This document shows positions 22,306 to 32,824 of a stretch of DNA of 64,000 nt, in pieces. The stretch covers positions 1-64,000 of the forward strand of contig JAMKCH010057955.1 in NCBI GenBank assembly GCA_023653785.1. Direction: 5' to 3'. Every line of letters begins with the position of its first letter. Position 1 is the first letter of the stretch. The notes below the pieces were generated by a model that saw only the letters and a list, made by a program, of their open reading frames with translations, was not told the DNA's origin and made no database searches. This DNA is from Ophioderma brevispina. Lineage: Eukaryota; Echinodermata; Ophiuroidea; Amphilepidida; Ophiodermatidae. The position numbers and the translations under genes are program-made.

Positions 22306-24702
22306 ACATTAAAACAGTACTATTGAACAGTTCGATGCATAAATCACCAATCACCCAAAATGTTCTATATACTGAAACTGAATGATGTGAACAAAATGGT
22401 AATAAATCCCTTAATCTGCTGTTAAATACCTGTTATATAATACAGTGTCCGTGTGCTGAGTGTCCTACACCCATCTGTCTATTGTGTTCGTCCATTGAGT
22501 GCTGTACGCAGCATTTGTTTCAGCACTCTCACTACCCCAATGGCCTCTTCTACCTACAAGGTCACGTTTTATTTCCGACATGTTGCTAAGGTAGCTATAT
22601 AGGACACTCTCCTCATGGGGGACACCAACTTCTTTACATCCCCTTTTCCTTTCAGCCGAAAGGCTAAGACACATTTCGTAAAGGGTTTAATTGTGGACTA
22701 AGCTCATGGTGATATGTTCGGAAGAGACCTGATCAATCAGTAGTATGGCTTATTATATAACCCTAGATAGCATAAATAATTCAAACTGTAAGAATCCTTC
22801 CATAAAAAAGTGGTAAAATATTTTATTATTTCCACTTTATGAGCAACAGTCTATAATTTCTATGTTGCTTATGTGCGTTGGGTCATGTCGATATTCGTGG
22901 AACCAGAATTTGATTTCCAAATGCATATGACGGCGTCGGATGAGTACTTCATGTCAACAAATATTACTAAAAAGGAATTGCAGTTCGGGACAACAGAATT
23001 TAAAATGTGACAGTGTGAAATCAAATCAAATATCTGAAGTATATCATATATTTGGCTGTTGTAAAAATCATAAAACTTGTGGTCATTTCCTTTAATGGAA
23101 AATGTGATTAAATGAGCAATAATTTTTGAAATTAATTGAACGGTAGCATATCGTAACTATCTGCTATACAGTCGTTGGTACAGTTTGACACCATAGGAAT
23201 TTACAGAACAATTAAATTTGACCAGTGATAACGTGTTCGAGAGATCATAACAAACAACGGATGTTAAACCATAAAATAGCCACGCTGTCAAGTGCATCCA
23301 GAGGAGGGTTGCTCAGGCAAAACAAAATGAGTATGATGACGATGCATGGCCCTCATGTAGGCATTTTACACCATAATCTGTGATTAATGACATGTTTGGG
23401 TCTGAACTAACATAAGTTTTAATGACACTAAGTGAACCTATCGAATATATCTTGTTTAGCAATAATTTCACAAAACTTCATTCCTGTCATGATGCGCCTG
23501 TTACGTGATTTTGGCCCCCCAAATTTTTTTTTTTTTTTTTTTGGGATTAACAATACCGCTTATTCGTCCCCTCACTGAGGTTGGACCAGTTTGCAAACTC
23601 GTAGCCTGAGTTCAAAAGCTCATAATTGTTGGGGGTCTGTTCCTTGCAGATTTAATCATTGTAACAACTCGAGAACAATCATCTTAATGTTATTTGACGG
23701 CATGCATATATCTTTGAACAAGATCTGAAGGTTAAGGAATATCAATACTACCGCATCTTATCATCAACCTAAGCACTATTTTAAAGTGCGGATGACTCAA
23801 GCATAAATCAAAGGGTCTATTGCAGAGTTGGATAAGTGAATGACTAAGCTGTACAACACGTAAAGAAGTCGTCAGAAATGGGCACAGCGTTGCCTAATGT
23901 ATCTGAAACCAGGTACATCACAGACACAAACCACGAGAAATATTTTTTGTGATTGCAACAGTCACAGTTGATTTTTCACGCTTTGAACGATCGTTCGATT
24001 ATAATGGCTGCGGACGCATAACCCCCGCAGCGCGCGCAAGTGGCTGTAAGCCTTCCTGCTAAACTAATACGGGGATCCGTCTGTTCATTACAGTCCACGG
24101 TACGGGTATTTAGCCGTCTGATTTGTTTTCAGTTTGTAACTTATGAACCATCTTTTTCACATCCATGCGGGGACAATTGAATATTAATATTAAAGAACAT
24201 ACAGATGTTGAATCTAAAGGATATTATTATTGGAATAACAGCCCCATTTTTGGAAAAAATCAAGTATTTGATGACGTCACGGCATTGATTGGTTTATTAT
24301 TTTGCTTCGGGGGACCATTCAGGTAAAAATGACGTCACTACCTTACTTGAAAAAAACAACCGATATCGTCATCGTCGTCGGTTTTTGAATCAGTAGGGAA
24401 AAGGTAAATTTTGTACTGTTTAGACATAATAAAACGGTGGTCTTTTTGGAAAAAAATAAGAGCACTTTGGGGGCACTGAGGGTCATTTACAACTTGATTT
24501 AACATATCGGATTTATATATATCGGTCGCCCCTCGAAGAGCAAAATGATACCTGATAACTGACACGTACCTGGTACCTGACACGTAACACCAACCTATTC
24601 ATCTCGTTCCGGTTTAACACTACAATACGGCAAAGAAGCAAGAATTCTGTATCTCTGTTGTCACAGCGTAATCGATCAAGATGTGAGACGATCATGTGGT
24701 TC
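22306..24702. other. No gene; poly-T and two CRE-like octamers
   Basis: A poly-T run lies at about 23525-23542. TGACGTCA occurs at 24272-24279, followed by ATTGATTGG, and again at 24330-24337. A small hairpin AAGTGG..CCACTT lies at about 22808-22837. Nothing else recognised. Confidence 0.45.
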
Positions 24703-24895
24703 TGTAGCAGGGGGGTTGGACACATCTGCTCGATTTGGCATTGGGGATTCCAAAACGGTAATTGTGAACTGCACAATGCATTTAACTACTGGGCATTCCC
24801 TCGGTTCCCATTGACATTAAAAAATCAATCTCTTAAACCTTTGTTCAAAAGATCTTAGTAATATATGATACTTAAAAAAAATATGAAGTTCCATC
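24703..24895 (+). repeat. Dispersed repeat family, copy 2
   Basis: A G-run, CTGCTCGATTTGGCATTGGG, GATTCCAAAACGGTAATTGT, GCATTTAACTA, TCTCTTAAACCT and AAGATCTTAGTAATAT. It matches the copies at 17.7 kb (plus) and 61.9 kb (minus), and is truncated relative to them at the CTTCAAAATC..GTCGGGG end. Confidence 0.7.
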
Positions 24896-25346
24896 AATCA
24901 TGCTTCTGTTAAATTACCTGTGTCATAACTCAAAACTCAGAACTTCCCCTGCAAAAGAATCTCTATCAACATAATACCCTTGAACATACGGGCCATGGCT
25001 ACAGAGCTATTCGCTCTGTAACCATGCGCACCGATACACGCTAATATCAAAACAGCCCTATTATAATTATATACACCCAAACCATTGCATCCTGGATCTA
25101 TGACAGATGGCTGGAAATCGAACTTGGGGTGTGCCTTTCCCATATACGAAATGCTTTCTTCACGTAAGCGCAAAGAGTAATGTTGCTAAAAGCAAAATTG
25201 TTATAGGACCTGTTGTCCAGTTGTTATGACAACAGCAACTGTGATGCAATCCAACTTAACACAACTAGCAGAAATATATTGAAGGACGAAAATTTCTAAT
25301 ACAGTTTCAGAGCGGTGAGCAAAGACTTGGGTCAAACAGCATCTTC

Positions 25347-26212
25347 TGTCCCACTACATCTCAGCTTTGCACTTTGGTAGTGAGTATGGACCCTCTATCC
25401 TTAGTGGTCTCAAATTGTGGTGTCACTTTTTATAGGTGCCAATTTAAAGTTTACACAAGGGGTCAAACTTTTATATTACTCCTATCATTTCATAAGGAAT
25501 TTCCCAAAAATTGTATAGTTGGTATACCACCATATGACCATTGGTTTTAGAGTTATTGGGTTAAAATGGCTAAAAAGTGCAAAAAAGGTTCAATGTTCAT
25601 TTGTGCAAGGGTTCAAAAGCAGAAGTTGCTTCAATTTTGGTAAAAAAGAAACAACTTATTCATCTAGCTTAATTGTTCAAATAAAAATAAAAAGCTTGCA
25701 GCATCGCAATGCATAGTTATCATGTGAGGTGACAAATATGTCATAGGTACATAATCCAATTGGCATTGACCTTCCTAGACCTTTACCTCGGTAAGTAAAC
25801 ATTTAACTAATCAACTATAACTTTGGGAGTCCTCATCCCTCAGGCAATAATTTTGCAAGCATTTACCATATAATCAGATTGACTTTCAATGTTGACCCCT
25901 GTACAAATTGAGTTTGACCTTTTTTACCGTTTTAGTCATTTTACACTATAACTCCAAAACCATAGTCGTAAGTGGTACAAACTATGCCTTATTTTGAATC
26001 CTTATGCTGACTGACAATATAAAGATGTTTGCGCCCCTAATTTAACATGTTTGGAGTAATTTAAAAGTTTTTGACCCTCTGTGTAACCTTAAATTGGGCC
26101 CCTATTGAAAAAGTGACACTACATTTGAGACCACTAATTACCTTTGCCATTAATGGTAGAGGGTCCATACTAACTGCTAAAGGGTCAAACCTTAGCTGTA
26201 GTCGGGAACATG
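25347..26212. repeat. ~865-bp long foldback element, copy B
   Basis: GAGTATGGACCCTCTA..TTAGTGGTCTCAAAT..GTGTCACTTTTT at 25383 is complementary to the 26090-26175 stretch (AAAAAGTGACACTACATTTG, GAGACCACTAAT, TAGAGGGTCCATAC). Inward, ATGACCATTGGTTTTAGAGT pairs with ACTCCAAAACCATAGTCGTA, and AAAAAAGGTTCAA pairs with TTGACCTTTTTTACC. Outward, TCTGTCCCACTACATCTCAG pairs with CTTAGCTGTAGTCGGGAACA. Arms are about 300-350 bp with roughly 70-80% pairing by eye. Non-coding. Confidence 0.8.
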
Positions 26213-27107
26213 AAACGAAACTCCCTAATAAGGACCCTTATACTATTCTGTCCTGCTCTTAAGAACAGGGGTTTCGTATCAGTAGAAATAAAAGACTCCC
26301 ATCCCTGAATTTAATAGAGCCAATAAGACGCTGTAACACCAACTCTGTTTGGTTAAAATTTGCAACACTTCAACATAGATTCCGTTTAATAAAGGACAAG
26401 CGAATCGATAGATCGGCCATACTAGGATTCACGAATTGCGTAGTTTCGTGTGTGCATGGCTAGAAGTAATCAGTAGCAGAATAAATACAAATTCTATTCT
26501 GGACTACAATAGCACAGTACATATTAAGCAGGTGTGGCAGGAGATATAGTCCTCCGTGCTCCACTAGTCCGGGAACAATGGTGAAAATAGTTCAATCGAT
26601 TCAGTTGACACTCTTCACCAACATTAGTTTCACGCTTTTATTATTCCGTTTGTCGTCTACGGAGCCCGACTATGATACTGCCGGACTATGATTACTTTCA
26701 CACTGCCACTGACGACGCGTTTGTTGTTGCGATCAAACGTTTGCTGAGTATTTCACTAGTTGCGTTCTTCTATCTATGCTATCCGACTTTATTTTCATTC
26801 ATCATCATACAAAATAACGCAATTAAGAACCAAACAGATGAATGTGGACATTTTCGAGTTTAATGGCCCGTAAAGGAAAATGACATAAAACCTAAATTAC
26901 CATAAACCTACACAACAAACAAATAAACAAAAAGAATATTAATATTTTAAAATAACTGGATGAGATGTTGTTTACTGTGTCTAAACACATGAACAAAATT
27001 TGTGCCTGAAAGCTCTGGCGAGGTATCATAATCATAAGTAATACATTAGCTAGTTGTTTTCATCTGTGCCCTGAGTTATTATCGTGGGGCGGTATGTTCC
27101 ATGAACA
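26213..27107. other. No gene; dispersed repeat copy 2 inside
   Basis: 26570-26710 is the second copy of the 19.80-19.94 kb repeat (CACCAACATTAG..TTTCACGCTTTTATTATTCC..GACTATGA..TTACTTTCACAC). The rest is AT-rich and unassigned. Confidence 0.5.
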
Positions 27108-27965
27108 GTTCCCGTAGGATTGGTGCTAAAAAGTTGATTTTCTTGCTGTTTTTTCATTCAATGGGACCAGACAGGTCAGAAAATGATGGGGTGTCAATTG
27201 TCGGACTGCTGCCCCCTTCCTCAAGGGTGGAAATGTTACACGGGGAAAATTTAAAATCGAGCTCAAATTGTGTTTTTTTTAATGGAATGTACATTAACAT
27301 GTTCGTCTCCTTATACGTATTAATAAAAAGTTATATTTGCCTAGGTTCCGACCTTTAGTTAAAGCGCATATAGCCCCATAATGGGTTCAGGTCATCCTGG
27401 GGTAAAATTACCCAATGCTCAATTTTATTGAAATGGTGAGAAGTTGTTTGTATTGTCTCACAGGATCCAAAAATGTATTATTTTTACAGTGTTGGACATT
27501 TAGATGGCTCATTACATCGCAAAATGTCGCAAGGGGTCTACATGGTCTAATCTGGGGGTCACCAAACTTTCCCTGGATATTGCAATGGGGATATCAACAG
27601 ATCAATTAAAATGCATTTCTGTTTCAGTATGACACAAGGAATCATTTGACACCAATTCCAACAACATCGGAGCTTTACCCCCAGGGTGACCATTATGGGG
27701 CTATACGCTTTAACTAAAGGGTGGAACCTAGCAAAATATATAGATACTTTTTATCCTTATGACGAGACGAACGCGTTAGTGTATCATTAAAACCCAATTT
27801 GACTCGTTTTAAAAAAATTTTTCCCTGTACTAACATTTGTCCCCCTTCTTCAAGGGGGCATCAGTAGGAAAATTTGCACCCCATAATTTTCTGACAGTTT
27901 ATGTCCTATTGAACCCAAACAGCAACAACAATCAATTTGAGCATGAAAATCCATCCTACGGGAAT
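27108..27965. repeat. ~860-bp long foldback element, copy C
   Basis: The outer ends are GTTCCCGTAGGAT (27108-27120) and ATCCTACGGGAAT (27953-27965). Pairing continues through TCAGAAAATGATGGGGTG with CACCCCATAATTTTCTGA, CCCCCTTCCTCAAGGG with CCCCCTTCTTCAAGGGGG, GTTCGTCTCC with GACGAGACGAAC, CCTAGGTTCCGACC with GGTGGAACCTAGC, and TTTAGTTAAAGCGCATATAG with its near complement at about 27700-27718. The central loop of about 250 bp has AGTATGACACAAGGAATCAT. The whole element is an imperfect palindrome with arms of about 300 bp and no coding frame. Confidence 0.85.
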
Positions 27966-30900
27966 AACACACCAACCCACACTATTTGCTTGTAGATAGT
28001 TTTTGACTTTGTTATCCAGTTCAATGGAAGATTGAAAAAGATGAAGTATGCTATTTCTGAATACTTGCAATGTTTTAATATAGAGTGTAAAATCATCTTA
28101 TATGTGCACCGCTTAATGAACAGTGACTACAATATGGTGAACTTTCGCTTTCAAATTTCCTTGGTAATCAGGAACAATTAGGATTTATTATTTTTCGTCC
28201 ATTTTTTCAGGAATTTCGTATTATTTGTTTTTTAAAGTGAAGGACCATTATTACAACAACGTGTTTAGTAATATCAATAGATACCTAAAAGATGAATCTA
28301 TAGTTGATCTTACTGCTTTCTAAAGCAAAGACTGCCTGTAGTTTAACCAATGCTACATTAATTAGTTGCGGAGGCACGCCTTAAAGGGAGAATCGAATCA
28401 TGCATTACGTTTTTTCTCTTCGCCCTTGAAACAGTCATTTATTAACCGCAATGTAAAATAGGCCATCTTTATAACATCAAATCTCTTAAGCATTGCTGCC
28501 AATTTACAGGACATCGCCGGATAAGGAGATAAGGAGGCTCTATAATCATAATAGTTAATTTCACCATCATTTGAGTTGGTGTTTGACAACCATTCAAAAA
28601 ATGTGTATATAAAAAAAATTTTATCCCCAAAATACACTTGTATCAAGAAAAAATAAAAAGTCTGAGAACCTTCAGGGGCATGCTCTCTGGAAAAAGGAAA
28701 GCTTGGAGCATGCCTCTATTTCAATACCATTGATTACTTATAGAAGAAACAGGAAGATGTTGCATAGCCGCCCTTTGTCATGATCTTTGTAAGTGACGCT
28801 ACAGATAGACCTTTTGTCTTTCATAACTACAAAGATGCTACATGGGGCAGCCCTTTATAACCATACCAAAATACCCATGCTGCTAAAGAAAAAAAAAAAT
28901 TTGGATTTATAACCGACCGTCCCTTCACACCAAACAGACGTCTGGAATACAACACATGGCCCATGACCGCGCTATTATATCAAGCAATTTACCTATACTA
29001 ACAGCTAATAAAATTACTATTCCTATGGCGCAGTTCAATAGCTTTCACACCATTGTATTGAGCAAATCACCCCTGTATTTTAGTAATGATTTATGATACC
29101 CAGGGGGGAAACCCCCTGCAGGTCAGCCTGTGGTTACCATGTGCTATTCCAGGCTACGGAACAAAGCCTTGGTAGATTAGCCATGTCTTACCATATAAGC
29201 GATATGGTAATGGTTTGTATGTCAAAAGTTCGTTGTTGTTTTTGACAATTCCATTTAGTGTTCCGGCCCCCCCCAGAAAACAAAAATGCAAAATGAGGTC
29301 TTTTTCCACCTCCACCCCAGAAAACCAGAACGCCACCCCATATACATGTTGCTAATAATATAGCGCACATCCTTGCAACGCGGCTTGTGGTTCTTGGGGT
29401 GGAAAGGCTTCAAATATGGAAATTTCAATTACCCATTGAGCCTGTTATATTATAAACTTTACTAAAAACCGACTTTTGGGGAATTTAAGTAAAGTGGGAT
29501 TTTTTGAACCACAAAAGGTAAACTTTGAGCATGTCCGCTTTATTATGCAAAACGTTTCAAGTTCTCCCGTTATCATGAAAACTATAGAAGGTGTCCTTCA
29601 TTCCTTACCGGCGATGTCCCCTTTTCACATCAACATTATCTAAAGGTGAGAGTGCAAAGAAGTCCACACGATAAAAATGGTAAAATCTAAATACTGGGTT
29701 GCCTCCAACATGTATTCTTGTCATTTTTCGACAATAGCTGTCCTCACTTCAGTTGTCATTTACTCGCGTTTCGACATTTTAGACCTTGCGTCGTCACCAA
29801 GTCAAAACAAGTTGTCTTCTCGTCAATTCAAATCGTCGTTAATATCTCATCTTCCGTCAATCATCCTACCTTATCGCACCTTTTCTCAAATTATTTCGGT
29901 ATGCTCTCGTTTAACTCGTGGTCATGTTGTATCGCATCGTCACGATAGTGCTTGTTTTTAGTGCAAATATCGTCGCAAGTTTGCCGATTAAATATGTGTC
30001 AAAGACCTTATAACTAAATTTTTATGAAACACGTGTAACGTGATTTGTGTTGTGTGTTTGGGGGGGGGGGTGGGTTGTTACAAAGCTCCTAGAAATTTTC
30101 TAATTGATATACCAACACATCTCTATGGGACGAGCCACAGTAACTCATAAATCCATGATTTTCAAATGTTCCCGATTTTTGCGAAAATTGGCTGATTTTC
30201 CAAGCCCAAAAATCGTAACAAATATGGGATTTTTGGCCATTTTTTCTTAAATGAGATGGAAAGGGGTGTTTGTTTATATTCTATATTTTTTTCAATAGGA
30301 GGCAATTGAAAATCGCGGATGCGGTTAACACCATTAACACACCCTACCTCAGTCGCTTAACGACCTATCCTTATCCCCCTCCAGAAAAAATGGTGCGGGT
30401 CCAAAATTTTTTCACTGACTGAGAGCAGAGAATGTTTGTTACAACATGGTTTCAATAAACGAAAACCCTGTATCAGTTCCATGCCACTATCATCATTTTT
30501 TTACCAAATTCAAAATGGTAATTTTTCTCTAACTTGCAAGTGTTAGGTCATATCAACATCCTTATAAATCACTTTTCCTTGTGAAAACAGACACTTTAAA
30601 GCGTCTTGAAGAGCCACTTTGCGACTGTTTTCTAGACCTAAGAGTCGATGCCGACTTTTATTAGTAAACAAGCTTAAACAAGTCATAATTTCATGACAAT
30701 ATGTCGTGTTATGCTTAGCCACTTAGAGGGTCTTTACTATTTCCAATACAACATGCAAAAAAATGGACTTTGATGAAAAAATAGAGGGGGCGCGATTTGT
30801 TCAAATTGTTGAAAATATCGCTGATTGTGAACTTTTATTTCAGCATTGGGAGGTAAGGGTTGAAGGACAACTATGCACCAATTTGAAATGTCCCAATAAT

Positions 30901-31948
30901 TCTTCATGTAGGAACAATGGATCGTTGTCCTAATGACCCCGCCAATGATTATAATGGATCAAGACTATACTTGGCACAAAAAAAAGAAACTCGACTGATG
31001 TTTCAGCCATTTGTTCAAATATCCGACGAATGTGAACATTCTGAAATATCCTATCCGTTATCCAAGGGCTTGTTGACTTTTCTACTTTGCTCGTCAACCT
31101 CATGCTCGAATGGAGAAGAAAGATGGCCTGAAACATGGTCATTGTACTGTCCACCACACACAGCGCTTGGTTTCTTTGTTGTTGTTGATCAAAGAAAGTT
31201 TGGGCTGAATGAATGTGTGAATTAATTGATTATCGGCACATGGACAGTAGATTTATGTACAAGGCAACGTACCCAAAAGTGCAACTTTTGCTGAAACACT
31301 TTCCTGTGATTTGGATCTTCAATCTTCGTTAATTTATTGCTTGATTTTGACGAACAAACGTCCAAGAAAAGACAAGGTTAGAAATGGTTGAAGGAGTAAA
31401 AAGCAATGCGAAATCTAAAATTGTATTTTTAGAAAGCTTTTGCTTATCTATTAATATATCGACGCATCTGGTCATCAGTTTTCTATTCCCTCAGGTCAAT
31501 AACAGAATTATTTGCATAAAACAAACATCGTTCTGCGGATCTCTACAGAGATTATTGTAGCGTATAAGATAGTAAACATTGTAAAGAAATATACAGTAAA
31601 CTGGGTCAGTTCAATTATTATACGTTGTAAACACGAAGAGGCTGCGAGAACAAACAATGAGTTTATAATTAGCCGTTTTGATTCAGTATTTTTTTTGCAA
31701 AAAGACCATTGAGAAATTCTTGACAACTAGGGGTGAGTTCATACATCATCGCCAACCACTAGTCTTCAATAGCATCTTTGTATGACGAGGGGTTAAAAGT
31801 AACATGCATTTTTGAAGCCTGCATGGACGAAGGACTAGTTGAATCTATATAAAGTATGGACGCAAACTAACATCGCTAGTTCTTGAGGGAACCAATAGAG
31901 GCCTCGCATATATGTTCTGCAAGTTAAGGAAGGATTAATCAGTTATCT
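27966..31948. other. No gene recognised
   Basis: AT-rich sequence with a G10 run near 30060. A plus-strand frame of 102 codons at 30917-31225 has no recognisable motif and is not called. The one clear structure is the hairpin entered at 28674. Otherwise nothing I can name. Confidence 0.45.
28674..28717. repeat. Hairpin with GGCATGCTC/GAGCATGCC arms
   Basis: Nine perfect base pairs (28677-28685 with 28706-28714), extended to about 12 with one wobble, around a loop of about 20 nt. The core TGCTC..GAGCA is the one seen in the 18.4-18.8 kb palindrome cluster. Confidence 0.6.
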
Positions 31949-32191
31949 GGGTGAACCAGTGGCGTACCGAGGCAGTCGAACCAGACGGGGCAAAATTTCC
32001 AAGTCGTCCCGCCAGAGGCACAAAATTCGTAAGTCGTCCCGGTGATTTGCTCCAATTAAGTCTATAGTCCGTGATGAAATGTGCGCTTAGCGCTAGAAAA
32101 TCGCCGAATTTAATTAAATTTCGCCCAAATTTAGGCTGAAATTGGTCGAAATTTCCCGAAAAAGAGGGCTGAAGATGCATATTTTGGTCCA

Positions 32192-32231
<40 letters not shown>

Positions 32232-32269
32232 CCCCCCCCCCCCGCGGTCGGTACGCCACTGGGGTGAAC
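31949..32269. mobile_element. hAT-type MITE with perfect 8-bp target duplication
   Basis: The element spans 31957-32261 (305 bp). It starts CAGTGGCGTACCGA and ends TCGGTACGCCACTG, a perfect 14-bp terminal inverted repeat. It is flanked on both sides by GGGTGAAC (31949-31956 and 32262-32269). An 8-bp duplication with a CAGTGG terminus is typical of the hAT superfamily. The interior is non-coding, with AAATTTCCAAGTCGTCCCGCC-like repeats, a poly-T run of about 43 and a C-run of about 12. It would have been moved by a transposase from elsewhere. Confidence 0.92.
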
Positions 32270-32562
32270 ATTGATGCCGCTTTAGACAGCATTCTAAAAA
32301 ATGAATGGGTAGAATACGCATAAAATCACGAAGTTGGATTTTTGATATGGTTGCCGCAGTAGCCAGGAATCAACCAATCAGGTAATTTAAAAAAAAATCA
32401 TATTAAAAATCCGTCACCATGGTTTTATAGATCGGTTTGTACTTATCATCTGCGCCAACTTGCACGCCCCTACGACGCTTGTTTCCGTATTGCAACGAAG
32501 ATAAATACAGACCAACAAACATTGGGGGCGCTTTCCATACCAATTTAAAAAAAATATTTTCA

Positions 32563-32824
32563 GTTCTATGTTGATTTATTATATAGTAAATAGTAAATAC
32601 TCGAAAATTACAATTATTTTTCTGTCGTGCACGACAGAAAAATCAAAGCATGCTTTACTATGGGGGACGGTTATTGAGGACAGTCAAAACATAGTTCTAT
32701 GTTGATTTATTATATAGTAAATAGTAAATACTCGAAAATTACAATTATTTTTCTGTCGTGCACGACAGAAAAATCAAAGCATGCTTTACTATGGGGGACG
32801 GTTATTGAGGACAGTCAAAACATA
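32563..32824 (+). repeat. Perfect 131-bp tandem duplication
   Basis: 32563-32693 and 32694-32824 are identical by eye, each starting GTTCTATGTTGATTTATT and ending GTCAAAACATA. Each copy carries a perfect 28-bp palindrome (32616-32643 and 32747-32774) centred on GTCGTGCACGAC with flanking AGAAAAAT arms. Identity of the copies means a very recent duplication or an assembly artefact. Confidence 0.92.

Noticed and set aside
30917..31225. 102-codon plus-strand frame with several cysteines
   Set aside because: No motif, no convincing splice sites, and frames of this length are common by chance here.
31935..32321. 128-codon minus-strand frame with a long lysine run
   Set aside because: It is the translated MITE with its poly-T tract.
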